This document shows positions 40,601-44,865 of a DNA stretch of 64,000 nt, piece by piece. Every line of letters starts with the position of its first letter. Position 1 is the first letter of the stretch. The DNA is from Meandrina meandrites (Eukaryota > Cnidaria > Anthozoa > Scleractinia > Meandrinidae), in the NCBI GenBank assembly GCA_963693305.1, contig OY855905.1, positions 15,453,237 to 15,517,236 on the forward strand. Reading direction: 5' to 3'. The position numbers were made by a program, and so were the translations under genes. The notes beneath the pieces were generated by a model. That model had not been told where the DNA came from, did no database searches, and worked only from the letters and a program-made list of their open reading frames with translations.

Positions 40601-42900
40601 AGAATTAAACTTGTTTTGCATGTTTATCTTCCTTACCTGTTTCTTTAATCTTTTATTTACTTTTCTGCATGATAACTGGAACAGTTCAACAAAAAAACTC
40701 TTCAACGCAAACGAAAATAACTACGTTGGAACGTTCTTTGAACGATTTTGATTTGGCTCATAATGGTCAGCGGTATTACTTCATGCAAGGCACCATAAGG
40801 TGTCCTGCTTTAAAAACGCTTTGATTTTTGGCGACCAAAATTTTTCTAGCGGCGACCATTTTACAAAAGAAAGTCGCCAAAAGGCGACTTCTGAAAAACT
40901 TGAGCTTGAAGCACTGTCAACAGGTCTCGCTTACAGACACTAATCATTCATGTTGTGATTATCAAATGAAGGGTTTTTTGTTTGATTATTTTCCCTAGGC
41001 TAGCCCCAAGAGAGCACTAGCTAGCCCTTCCCATAGCCCTACCCCTAGCACAGAGTGTTTAGAGACTATACCCGAACCTAACCTAACCTAACCCTAAACC
41101 TTACCCTGACTTTAACCCTAACCCTCACTCTAAATATCATAACCCTTAGGCTTAGGGCTAGCATTAATTTTTAGGTTTAATGCTAGTCTTGAGTTTATCT
41201 TAACTTAACTATAATTGTAAAGTAAGTCCCATGTTCATACGATTGGCTTTATGGCCATGTGTTATTGTTCTAAAGTTACCACTATCCACTAGTTTTTTTT
41301 TTGTTTTGTTTTTCGAAGAAAAAGTGAAAACCGGCAAAAAAATTACAAATTAATTTGAAGACCACATGCAAAAATTCTGGCACTTCTAAAGAAAAAAGAT
41401 ATTTCACACAAATAAGTTCCTTATGCACCAAGCCCATCGATTTCAGAGACCCAGATGAATATCTCAAATAATATCAAGTGATGCGGATTTAAGAGTATAG
41501 GAAGCGGCAAACTTCAAAGGATATTTTATCTGTTGGAACTCTCAAAATGCCAAGAAATCCATTGAAAAATAAAAATAAACCCAACGTAGTACATCAAAAC
41601 CTCCTGACTCACAAAGTCACATTTCACGCTATGGCTAGCCATAACCAACAGACATGTGCAGTGTCTCGGTTTTGAGAAATTTAGTTCCAGCAGCCCTATT
41701 AGTGCCAGCTGCAGCAATTTGCTTTAACTCCTTATTATTTACATAACACTGAAGTTGACATTATTTGCATCATGCCCTTGCATGAAGACCAGGCAGAAGG
41801 TGAAAATGTTCAGAAAATACTTCACGTAATTGTTTGGAGTACTTTAGCAACAAGTCAACATATGTCAGCCATTGGTTATCTTTACGTGGGGTTTCAGAAA
41901 GTATCCACCCCTGATGGAAATTTAATTCAAAAGCAAAAGCAAAATTTTTAAAGGAAAATATGAAGCCAAACTGCAATTTCCAAAGGGAGGCATGGATATT
42001 TTCCATAGCTTCACAATGTGCCAGCCATAAGTTAATTGGCTATTGAAACAAAGAGTTCATTTGTTTAACAGTGTGAAAATTTGAATAACAAAGAGAAGCT
42101 GATGTCCATTTTTGTAAACAGTAACTATCACACTGCTACAGCTAGAGTATTGAAATGTCAAGTGACGGCGACCAACAATTGATCAGCAATATTGTTCAAA
42201 TGTGGACTGAAAATTAGCCAATGCATCGTCAGTATTTTTTATGTATGAATGTCATCTAGCAGATCAATTGCATCCTCAGTGAACATACAACATATAATCT
42301 CGCATGTCTAAACTTACTGTTAATTCCTTGATCTTTCCCGTACTCATCGAAATGGCTAAAGTTTTCCAATTGCCTTAAATCGTAAATGTGGTCTCTTGTG
42401 TTGGTGACAACTCGTTCCGATCCATTCTTGACCAGGTAGGTGAGAAGCAGCAGCGACTAAAACAAAGGTCGAAACACCTTTTCGGTTAATCAGTTGAGAA
42501 ATAAAGCAAATCAACGTGAAATAACATAAGTATGTCCACACCTTGTAAATTCTCCTCCAGTTCTTTTTGTTTTCATGCAGCATTCTTTTCCACAGCATCG
42601 ACATCACCTCTGGAAAATGCTCGTAAGTGTACGTATACCTTGCAATTTCCGCCATAATAGTTCCGTGAGGACCCCAAGTGTCGTCATTTGTGGCTTCCCT
42701 CACTTTTGCTTCGATTTCAGTGTAGTTCATGACTACATTTGTACTGTCCAACAAAACAAAAACCATTAACTTCGATGCATGCCTCAAATATAGCAGAATA
42801 TTGTCAGTAGTTACGATGTAATCTTAAACTTGGTACGGATTTTCAAATCATATCGAGGAAAAACTTACACTTTATCTTGCAATTCGCGAATTTTCCACAT
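5128..42900 (-). CDS. CLINT1: Clathrin interactor 1 / epsinR, nine-exon gene
   Basis: Nine exons join in phase into 625 codons, which equals the human CLINT1 length as I remember it. Epsin-related protein binds PI4P-rich trans-Golgi/endosomal membranes through its ENTH domain and recruits AP-1, GGA and clathrin for vesicle traffic. The ENTH domain (about residues 5-145) starts MWKIREL and continues NVVMNYTEIEAKVREATNDD. A charged KR-rich linker follows. TRTINLGAAANYG matches the human linker. Adaptor-type motifs are DLVDFL (285-290), FFADF (318-322) and DDFGDF (349-354). The C-terminus is Met/Gln/Pro-rich. Coding segments: 42869-42900, 42542-42743, 42318-42456, 36023-36154, 21735-21867, 20435-20823, 18408-18529, 8561-8887, 5128-5529. 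Every junction has GT-AG. Introns 4 (14.2 kb) and 7 (9.5 kb) are swollen by transposons. The orthology is confident; splice variants cannot be seen. Confidence 0.95.
5530..6594 (-). other. CLINT1 intron 8, proximal part
   Basis: No exon or repeat with defined ends. The sequence between exons 8 and 9 is AT-rich with GT-AG boundaries at 8560 and 5530. Confidence 0.5.
6595..7142. mobile_element. MITE with long TIRs (TTGGTCAGCGG)
   Basis: The left end TTGGTCAGCGG with ATTACAAACAAAAGTCTA is repeated inverted at the right end, and the arms continue for about 100 bp through the hairpin ATTTTGCA-TTC-TGCAAAAT. It lies in CLINT1 intron 8. Fragments of the family occur near 2490 and 21470-21560. No clear target duplication and no coding capacity. 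Confidence 0.65.
7143..8560 (-). other. CLINT1 intron 8, distal part
   Basis: Nothing recognised besides AT-rich sequence. Short minus-strand frames near 7554-7954 match no known family. Confidence 0.4.
8561..8887 (-). CDS. CLINT1: CLINT1 exon 8
   Basis: The acceptor CTCATTAG precedes GCTGAAACAAGT; the donor is CAG|GTAATT. Exactly 109 codons in phase 0: a low-complexity Gln/Ser/Leu/Pro segment (AETSQTMPQTSNQN onward, ending CTPLHQ), typical of the disordered adaptor-binding region of epsinR. Confidence 0.88.
8888..9989 (-). other. CLINT1 intron 7, distal part
   Basis: No exon seen; the sequence is unclassified up to the LINE fragment that follows. Confidence 0.4.
9990..10286 (+). pseudogene. 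5'-truncated LINE reverse transcriptase C-terminus
   Basis: An open segment ends in HSLRYLGPKLWNDLAYRIRN followed by APSLKQFKNIIRNQD. This is the characteristic C-terminal module after the thumb in non-LTR (CR1/L2/jockey-like) ORF2 proteins. Upstream RT motifs are missing, so the copy was truncated at insertion. It ends shortly before an AT-rich 3' UTR and a (TTA)n tail, as expected for a LINE 3' end. The exact clade cannot be told. Confidence 0.75.
10288..10465 (+). repeat. Tandem duplication in LINE 3' UTR
   Basis: Two adjacent copies of an approximately 90 bp unit, each starting near TTTATAGATAATTTTTACAA and ending near GATACACAATTTT. They lie between the LINE stop codon and its tail. Confidence 0.7.
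10603..10680 (+). repeat. (TTA)n microsatellite, LINE tail
   Basis: About 25 uninterrupted TTA units directly after AATAAAG, marking the 3' terminus of the LINE fragment. Confidence 0.9.
10930..11320. repeat. Fold-back GAGTTCGAGTTAGAA repeat
   Basis: The left arm has several GAGTTCGAGTTAGAA-like units (10940-11000). The right arm (11220-11320) has the inverse, TTCTAACTCGAACTC. Between them are three units of a GTTTGCTTGCGGTTAGCTCC minisatellite (about 11000-11070). No coding sequence. Confidence 0.65.
11610..12998 (+). CDS. DIRS ORF1, gag-like protein
   Basis: 462 residues. The N-terminal half is Ser/Lys/Glu-rich and presumably disordered, with acidic blocks around residues 190-215 (SESDDTDGGSD). 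The C-terminal half is helical and charged (LIKGTTSVVQVVNDLI, REALKPELHTSYRYLC) and ends in a strongly basic tail (RRPFFNKKEGGKK) suited to nucleic-acid binding. There is no zinc knuckle, normal for DIRS gags. Identification rests mainly on its position just 5' of the RT frame. The downstream RT frame is already open across this stop, suggesting frameshifting or reinitiation. Confidence 0.82.
   Translation: MDEPSEIDNKPTAETRLRVSSDSDAVLANWTEGIDATPPVNNGGINQKRSKARAEKHIDSTPKEGTNPNSGTKDPTKSLKSDAQLQTKGTKTPSGGSKLRKKAAGKTTAAEPSSSSTHSKGESAPKERLSSARKSAASDQSSSTDMAVVLKEAFSGFAVQMNKGFSSLNKLLQAKNDDAKGDDNASALSESDDTDGGSDIEPEEPAPKKQKTDDNTVLSKDNSAILSQLEKEFNVSEQDGTEINENLAVIVQKLLKEKPEEDKLNEIKKRYLRPKNCATLAETRVNLAIWNNLSDRARTSDIKLQKVQKSLIKGTTSVVQVVNDLISTPDMLPKDQIVSRLMDGVLLMANANIELNIRRREALKPELHTSYRYLCAPSNPITTELFGDDLPKAVKDITDTNRITSKISREMKQSFKRSRNDGHSDRYQSRYKNNYSGPSKNYRRPFFNKKEGGKKSAQKNQN
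13034..15052 (+). CDS. DIRS reverse transcriptase-RNase H
   Basis: Open for 672 codons; the frame is open further upstream and overlaps the end of ORF1. The first in-frame ATG is at 13109, so the start is uncertain. The RT domain shows YRLILNLKGLN, MASIDLTDAYYTVPV and the catalytic YIDD (13625-13636). RNase H shows METDASLLGWGAV, then NELELLAAHF, then IKSDNSTTVCYLN, which supplies the D, E and D metal ligands. The last part (ALLVAPIWPTQVWWP onward) is the conserved DIRS tail and overlaps the recombinase frame. It would copy the element RNA into a circular DNA intermediate. No inactivating change is visible. Confidence 0.92.
   Translation: MQVAGRLKYFLSAWQAITSDSHILDMVEHCHLEFIENPFQQYPMPPIKFNRHEAAIIDAEIQKLLCKGVLEEAVPSYGQYISTIFLRKKKNGSYRLILNLKGLNASIEYQHFKMESLTCAIQLMKKNCYMASIDLTDAYYTVPVAVEHRKYLRFFWRNTLFQYTCLPNGIASAPRCFTKLLKPVYSTLRSQGYLNVGYIDDSYLQGDSKTDCKNNVLATQTLFESLGFLMNYDKSVLQPCQKLAFLGFILDSIEMKVFLTTEKTEKIILACQQLLKGKPTSIREVAQVIGLLVSALPAVQFGPLFYRSIEIDKNTALQQNKGNYEASMTLSPESISDLRWWVANLPTACKNIVTVNPDIEMETDASLLGWGAVCNGQSAQGMWSPVEKQKHINELELLAAHFGIKSFLPLLKGKHVCIKSDNSTTVCYLNAMGGTKSPPCNTLAKKIWLCCMENDTWLTACHLPGVLNVEADKHSRQFNERAEWQLQPKIFHKITDILGTPEIDLFASRLNNQLPKYVSWKPDPGATHVDAFSFSWSDSFVYIFPPFSLLNRCLQKLEKDQTLALLVAPIWPTQVWWPRLLRLLVATPLMLPQNKDLLMLPHSGAQHPLRNQMRMMACLLSSNLLKQEEYRSQLSDCSWRLGEEVPRNSTRGISKSGQHFVSKGKSIIFNHL
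14689..15858 (+). CDS. DIRS tyrosine recombinase
   Basis: 389 residues beginning at an ATG inside the RT-RNase H frame (364 nt overlap, different frame). The N-terminal core-binding part includes WRGGTKKQYSGYIKKW. The catalytic part has the first Arg in LLVSGQRGQTIH, the H-x-x-R pair in SAHSTRAASVSAAS, and a C-terminal AGWSS...FARHYNKP with His and the nucleophile Tyr. This is the R-H-R-H/W-Y set of lambda-integrase-type recombinases. It integrates the circular cDNA without a DDE integrase. It appears intact. Confidence 0.9.
   Translation: MSTKIGERSNFSTIGGSHLANSGLVASTTKTSCGNPVDAPAKQGPAYATTLRGSTSSKKPNENDGMSVVKQSFEARGVSKSAVGLLMASWRGGTKKQYSGYIKKWTAFCLKRKVNHLQPPIGTVLDFLSELFDQGLTYSAINCARSALSSYVSLDDGSMVGQNPLVCRLLKGVFQSRPPKPKYAEVWDVQVVLTYLATLHPVESLTLKALTFKLVMLLLLVSGQRGQTIHLLDTDNMFVSDNKYTFVIPNHLKQSKPGVSNPQVVLESFDNPSICIVTTLKEYLTRTKALRESSQSRLLISYVKPYKPVSRDTVTRWVRSTMSLAGIDVTKYSAHSTRAASVSAASRASVNLDDILRTAGWSSAYCFARHYNKPIAKTSSYAKSVLTCL
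15964..16217. repeat. 84-bp inverted repeat at the DIRS 3' end
   Basis: The two 84-base arms appear to be perfect or near-perfect reverse complements separated by 86 bases. Each arm carries CTTTCAGGTAAGT reading outward, a textbook 5' splice-site consensus (CAG|GTAAGT), one on each strand. Confidence 0.85.
16590..16757. repeat. Tandem duplication, about 84-bp unit
   Basis: Two adjacent diverged copies, each running from GTAACAAGAAA through CAGTTGATG and GGGAGACA to TATACCAC. Confidence 0.75.
16799..16861. repeat. GTTAGCCTA minisatellite, left half
   Basis: Units of about 21-22 bp containing TAGCACTCCAGTTAGCCT. It continues at 17502-17605; the two halves are separated by the inserted MITE. 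Confidence 0.8.
16862..17501 (+). mobile_element. hAT-type MITE (TGGCGAC family) with 5-bp TSD
   Basis: 640 bp with ends CAGTGCTCCAAGCT and AGCTTGAAGCGCTG (TIR consensus CAGYGCTYCAAGCT), flanked on both sides by CTGGT. It inserted into a minisatellite. The interior carries GGTCGCCA/TGGCGACC words near both ends. A second full copy lies inverted at 40264-40916 and fragments at 19455-19500 and 36885-36960. No coding capacity. Confidence 0.85.
17502..17605. repeat. GTTAGCCTA minisatellite, right half
   Basis: Four to five units of TAGCACTCCAGTTAGCCTAA, continuing the block at 16799-16861. Confidence 0.85.
17670..17850 (+). mobile_element. tRNA-derived SINE
   Basis: A-box-like TGGTCTAGTGG (17684-17694) and B-box GGTTCAAATCC (17727-17737) are 43 bases apart as in a tRNA. 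The cloverleaf stems do not close, and an unrelated body ending in AATAAAACAAA follows. It is therefore a SINE head rather than a functional tRNA gene. Confidence 0.6.
17930..18230 (+). mobile_element. tRNA-derived SINE with conserved 3' domain
   Basis: A-box-like TGGCCTACTGG (17940-17950) and B-box GGTTTGAGCCC (17983-17993) are followed by a body containing GTGATGGACTAGCATCCCAT and CCAGGGGGGAGT. This resembles the LINE-derived tail of widespread animal SINEs. It sits just before CLINT1 exon 7 in the opposite orientation. Confidence 0.78.
18408..18529 (-). CDS. CLINT1: CLINT1 exon 7
   Basis: The acceptor CTATTAG precedes GATCTACA; the donor is CAG|GTGAAG. It encodes STAENDDFGDFAAF onward to SNTTLQ. 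DDFGDF corresponds to the gamma-ear-binding GDFGDW motif of human CLINT1. Phase 1 entry, phase 0 exit. Confidence 0.93.
18600..20400 (-). other. CLINT1 intron 6
   Basis: Contains a diverged internal duplication near 18680-18810 and 19320-19400 (words such as AAAATGTGTCA and AGAACAAT...GAATGCG), a fragment of the TGGCGAC MITE end (about 19455-19500), and CCCAAAGAAACGCA repeated at 19578 and 19752. A dispersed block at 20050-20145 recurs at 39360-39445. No exon is recognised. Confidence 0.5.
20050..20145 (+). repeat. Dispersed AAACCGG repeat, copy 1
   Basis: Shares CCACTGACTCC...AAACCGGCC and AATTTCCTAAACCGG with 39360-39445 in the same orientation. Origin unknown; probably the end of a transposable element. 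Confidence 0.6.
20435..20823 (-). CDS. CLINT1: CLINT1 exon 6
   Basis: The acceptor TATCCACAG precedes TGATGAAGAG; the donor is AATG|GTAAGG. It encodes residues 213-343: an acidic start (SDEEEAVEASEDKDKD), TRTINLGAAANYG (human: KTIDLGAAAHYTG), DLVDFL, and FFADF adaptor-like motifs. Phase 2 entry, phase 1 exit. Confidence 0.94.
21735..21867 (-). CDS. CLINT1: CLINT1 exon 5
   Basis: The acceptor CTTCATAG precedes GTGATCGCTATGG; the donor is AAAG|GTAACC. It encodes SDRYGSEPRGVDQFDEF, then a basic stretch through SKIREWRERAGSYGEY. It corresponds to the human SERYDPEP segment after the ENTH domain and joins neighbours without breaking the frame. Confidence 0.88.
21868..23628 (-). other. CLINT1 intron 4, 3' part
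   Basis: Unclassified AT-rich sequence. Short frames (for example 22592-22858) match no known family. A piece of the 6595-7142 MITE family lies at the start of intron 5 (about 21420-21560). Confidence 0.4.
23631..24885. mobile_element. Tc1/pogo-like TIR element with TA duplication
   Basis: The left end CAGTCCGACCTCTATTAAGC and the right end GCTTAATAGGGGTCGGACTG are inverted copies, each flanked by TA. The subterminal GTGGCCGCTTAATAGAGG is repeated several times. No transposase remains. It has itself been hit by a TTAA-type element at 23704-24348. Confidence 0.85.
23704..24348. mobile_element. Nested TIR element with TTAA duplication
   Basis: Ends GGTGATTCCACTGAA and TTCAGTGGAATCACC are perfect inverted repeats flanked on both sides by TTAA, the signature of piggyBac- or Kolobok-type insertion. 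It lies entirely inside the TA-flanked element. GGGGGTCACCGTGCTCG recurs inside (about 23810 and 24182). No coding capacity. Confidence 0.88.
25389..25549. mobile_element. Short TIR element, copy 2
   Basis: Same family as 510-659 (shared TTTTTTCAATTGATTGGGTG and GGTTTATTT...GGGTTGAGCTATTTGTG). Confidence 0.55.
26071..26143. repeat. Perfect palindrome plus 20-bp hairpin
   Basis: 26071-26094 is a perfect 24-bp palindrome (GGGCCGTTAATG and its complement). Six bases later, 26100-26119 and 26124-26143 form a perfect 20-bp stem (CTGATTGGTTAATATTCATC) with a 4-base loop. Confidence 0.85.
26702..26833. repeat. 132-bp fold-back hairpin
   Basis: The outer arms (TGACTTTTT...GGGAATATTGTTTATTTGC) and inner arms (GTGTCATTTGCGGCCC) both have inverted partners on the right. 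The 15-base centre, TTGCGCTTCGCGCTC, can itself pair. CGGGCCGCAAATGAC also occurs at about 26050, linking it to the palindrome cluster there. Confidence 0.85.
28799..32934 (+). mobile_element. Complete autonomous hAT-like transposon
   Basis: 4136 bp. The terminal inverted repeats are identical for 14 bases (CAGGGGTTTCAATA), flanked by a 6-bp direct duplication CTAAAT (28793-28798 and 32935-32940). GCCTACTT repeats lie just inside both ends. It carries one intact spliced transposase gene. hAT elements usually duplicate 8 bp, so the 6-bp length is notable; a relative at 62189-63224 shows 6 bp too. Confidence 0.93.
29156..32288 (+). CDS. hAT-like transposase (ZNF862/KIAA1586-like), two exons
   Basis: Exon 1 is 29156-29240 (MMEPGRKRTGGGSILAYLNK then RSRPETET), donor ACAG|GTATGT. 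Exon 2 is 29719-32288, acceptor ATCGTAG. The join is in phase and gives 884 residues; the other nearby acceptor runs into a stop at once. A TTF/BED-like zinc finger (CLICKKH...LEHGNSKQH) lies at about residues 149-182. DDE-type catalytic residues are probably Asp295 (LLCDEV), Asp366 (ATDGASVMTG) and Glu744 (WPERGAS), followed by the hAT dimerisation region and an acidic C-terminus. Vertebrate ZNF862, KIAA1586 and C17orf113 are domesticated relatives. This copy sits between matching TIRs and is therefore a transposon gene, likely to be misannotated as a host zinc-finger gene. Confidence 0.93.
33690..33805. repeat. GGTTAGC-related minisatellite
   Basis: Four units of roughly 28 bp containing CTAACCACAAGCAAACCGGG. 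It is the inverse of the GTTTGCTTGCGGTTAG units at 11000-11070. Confidence 0.7.
33977..34154. mobile_element. Small MITE, TGTGTGG ends
   Basis: TGTGTGGTTCCAGAAAAT at the left and its inverse with one change at the right. The C-rich interior has GGAAATTCCAAT-type words on both arms. 178 bp, no coding capacity. Confidence 0.7.
34160..35224. other. Interior of the 8.3-kb unit, no gene
   Basis: No transposase-like frame. Several AT-rich frames near 34706-35171 have no recognisable domains. Confidence 0.4.
35880..35909 (+). repeat. (GACT)n microsatellite
   Basis: About seven uninterrupted GACT units. Confidence 0.9.
36023..36154 (-). CDS. CLINT1: CLINT1 exon 4
   Basis: The acceptor TACGATGTAG precedes TTCGTCAT; the donor is TACA|GTAAGT. 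It encodes the end of the ENTH domain (RHKVKDLVELVQDDDRLKQE) and the basic KRSKKNRDKYKGVSS stretch, nearly identical to human CLINT1. Phase 1 entry and exit. Confidence 0.95.
36160..37910 (-). other. CLINT1 intron 3, 3' part
   Basis: Contains an inverted pair TTTCTATGGGGT/ACCCCATAGAAA (about 36627-36682) and a TGGCGAC-family MITE fragment (about 36885-36960). A 93-codon plus-strand frame at 37559-37840 has no recognisable homology. Confidence 0.4.
37914..38698. mobile_element. TA-flanked MITE, CCGTAAAGTTCC ends
   Basis: 785 bp. The left end CCGTAAAGTTCCGTGTATAAGC is inverted at the right end with one change; TA lies on both sides. GATAAGCCGCACCCCCGATT is repeated inside both ends. Tc1/mariner-type by duplication. 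No transposase. Confidence 0.85.
39360..39445 (+). repeat. Dispersed AAACCGG repeat, copy 2
   Basis: Second copy of the block at 20050-20145 (CCATTGACTCC, AAACCGG, AATTTCCTAAACCGG). Confidence 0.6.
39446..40263 (-). other. CLINT1 intron 3, middle
   Basis: No gene is recognised. The 106-codon frame at 39549-39869 shows no known domain. Confidence 0.4.
40264..40916 (-). mobile_element. hAT-type MITE (TGGCGAC family), inverted copy
   Basis: Same ends as 16862-17501 (CAGCACTTCAAGCT and its inverse) in the opposite orientation and with an alignable interior. Flanks TCGAC and TCAAC are a one-mismatch 5-bp duplication. Confidence 0.82.
41070..41135. repeat. Degenerate telomere-like tract
   Basis: CCTAACCTAACCTAACCCTAAA followed at a distance by TTTAACCCTAACCCT. 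These are imperfect CCCTAA units, the motif of cnidarian telomeres. It is short and interstitial. Confidence 0.55.
42318..42456 (-). CDS. CLINT1: CLINT1 exon 3
   Basis: The acceptor TTGTTTTAG precedes TCGCTGCTGC; the donor is AACA|GTAAGT. It encodes SLLLLTYLVKNGSERVVT, then NTRDHIYDLRQLENF, then HFDEYGKDQGIN: the middle of the ENTH domain, nearly residue for residue with human CLINT1. Confidence 0.96.
42542..42743 (-). CDS. CLINT1: CLINT1 exon 2
   Basis: The acceptor TTGGACAG precedes TACAAATG; the donor is TACAAG|GTGTGG. It encodes TNVVMNYTEIEAKVREATND, then WGPHGTIMAEIARYTYTYEH, then KKNWRRIYK: the phosphoinositide-binding N-terminal ENTH helices. Phase 2 entry, phase 0 exit. Confidence 0.96.
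42869..42900 (-). CDS. CLINT1: CLINT1 exon 1 with start codon
   Basis: Encodes MWKIRELQDK and two bases of a Val codon, donor GT|GTAAGT. Human CLINT1 has MLNMWKVRELVDKATNVVM, so this ATG matches the second human Met. Too short to be found as an open frame. Confidence 0.92.
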
Positions 42901-42998
42901 TTTCGATTCCACTTTTTTTATTTTCGATTTAAAAAAATCAAGTCATTTAACTAAAAGCAATGATGGAGACGGATTGAATTCGCCTCTTCGCCGATAAC

Positions 42999-43047
42999 AA
43001 GATGGCGTCTCCAGAGAAGAGCTGTATCCGATAGGTGGGTGACGTCA
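42999..43047. promoter_or_regulatory. Probable CLINT1 promoter: YY1-like and CRE sites
   Basis: AAGATGGCG (42999-43007) matches the YY1 core often found at animal start sites. TGACGTCA (43040-43047) is a perfect cAMP-response element. They lie about 100 and 140 bp upstream of the CLINT1 ATG. The transcription start is not determined. Confidence 0.5.
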
Positions 43048-43294
43048 AAGAACCAATCTGAGTCTTCACACTCCAAGATCAGCGGTGGATCGTTGACAGC
43101 CGCTCTCCCCGGCAGGGGAGGGGAGGCGAACACAACAGCCTATCGTTATTGTCTGTCAACAGAAGTCCATGGACTTCTGCTGTCAACAACAACAACAATT
43201 TTGTTAGTATTGGTGTCACCTAAAATAACAATAAAATACAAACAGGAACATGCGAAAAATGCTGAACGTCAACGTCTACAACAGGTTCACAAAA

Positions 43295-43350
43295 AAACTA
43301 AATCAAGACGTTTCGACCGAACATCTTCCATCTTCATCGGTTTCAAATGT
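43295..43350 (-). ncRNA. Penelope-type terminal motif, hammerhead-like
   Basis: On the minus strand CCGATGAAGATGGAAGATGT is followed by GGTCGAAACGTC. The spacing recalls a degenerate hammerhead core (one base off CUGAUGA) as found at Penelope-like element ends. No linked RT frame is adjacent. Confidence 0.3.
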
Positions 43351-43617
43351 CATATGAAAGGCCGCAACGGCTTTCCTTAGAAGTAAAAATTGCCTGGAAG
43401 TAAAACGACCAAAAACAGACTTCCCTAAAAAGTCAATTGTTTATGAAGAGGCAATTGTCAAAAGTCAATTGTTTATGGAACTCGCTGAATAACGAGGCCC
43501 GCCTTAAAGAATCCTTGAAAAGTTTCAAGGGTGCTTTGAAAGAAATTGGCTTTTAGAGGCTGTTAGGCCATCCCCTTTTTTTCGTTTTATATTGTTTTAT
43601 TTGTTATGTTTAGTTTA

Positions 43618-43796
43618 CAGTGGCGGATCCAGACCTTCAGCTAAGGAGGGGGCCCGCTTTTAAAAGCTTGACTATAAGTGTTGAATTCTGCGAAGATAAT
43701 TCCGGCACTTCAAATAAAATGCGCTATTTCCGAAAAACTAAGGTAGAAACCCCCCCCCCCCCCCCCCCCCCGGCCCCTTCCCTGGATCCGCCACTG
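43618..43796. mobile_element. Small hAT-type MITE (CAGTGGCGGATCCAG)
   Basis: CAGTGGCGGATCCAG at the left and its inverse at the right. Flanks GTTTA and GTTTT are a near-perfect 5-bp duplication. It contains a C-run of over 20 bases. 179 bp. Confidence 0.75.
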
Positions 43797-44439
43797 GTTT
43801 TGTAGTCCACGACCACATCTGTTATGTTGCAACACATTTATCGTGTGTATGGTATGGTATGGAAATGGATCGCGCCACTGCATATAGTCGGGTACACAGG
43901 AACCCAAAATGTGTTACCCACGGACATTTTTGTCTGATTTTTGGCAACATAGCTATTTCTACTAATTTGAGTACGCTGATTTCGAAAATTATTGTTGCCA
44001 AGCTCAATTCTTGTGTTAAGATGGTGTTCTAGGGTATTTCATAATGACGTCATTGTCCAAAAAAGGAGTTTTCTTTCCTTTAGCAATTTTGAATTAAATA
44101 AATCCAGAAATTATTTCAAAGCGTTATTGGTGTACTCTCTAAAGATGAATTTGAGAATTTCTGACAATTTTCACGGTGTTTCTGTGGATACCAAGCCGTC
44201 ATGTTAGAATTGGCCACACCCTCTTATATCACCTTATCACGGGTATAGTTTTGATATTTTGTTGAAAAGCGAATGTAACTCTTGTATTAAAAAAGATGCA
44301 ACCCTTTCAATATCGTCCGTAGCACGAGTTGTTGGCAATTCCAAATCCTTTCCGTGCCTGCACTTATCAAGGTAAAGTAAAAACGTTTTACGGCTAATTC
44401 AGATGTGAAAACTAACAAAAAGACAAAGGGTGGAGTTAT

Positions 44440-44865
44440 TTGAAGCGTACGTGTGATGCATGTTGGAGATATTTATTGTTCTGGAGATCTTTTTTATTGT
44501 TTTGCACGGAGTCAGTAACACTTCAAGGAAATGCTCCTTTGCTTATCGACGGCTTTGCTCTGGTAGCAGCTTTGGAAGACAAGAAAAAGCAAAGATTTTT
44601 GGTGGCTTTGCGGAGTGCTACGTGGACACTGTTTTACCAAAAGTTCAGAATCGATGTGTTTACATCAGGTTTATATGCGACCGTTATCGGAAGCACTCCA
44701 TCAAGGCAACAACAAGACGTCGATTCTCCAAGAACACGGTGCCGCCTGTGCGCAGACATATTGAAGGAAGAGAGGTTCTGTTGCCGATGAAGTGACAAGC
44801 ATTTCCGACACCAGGAGACAATGTTCAAAGTGACAAAGTGGACTTAATTAGCACGGTTTCTGTCA
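44440..44865 (+). pseudogene. PIN/XPG-like nuclease relic, N-terminal half
   Basis: One frame gives LQGNAPLLIDGFALVAALED. After a shift the next frame gives FGGFAECYVDTVLPKVQ, ICDRYRKHSIKATTRRRF and PPVRRHIEGREVLLPMK, then a stop where a Trp codon is likely to have stood. IDG and the later D-R-Y with basic residues resemble the first metal-binding Asp positions of PIN/FEN1-type nucleases. It is frameshifted, stopped and then cut by a LINE, so non-functional. Continues at 47326. Confidence 0.5.

Noticed and set aside
41070..41135. Chromosome end
   Set aside because: The repeats are short, degenerate and inside a CLINT1 intron.
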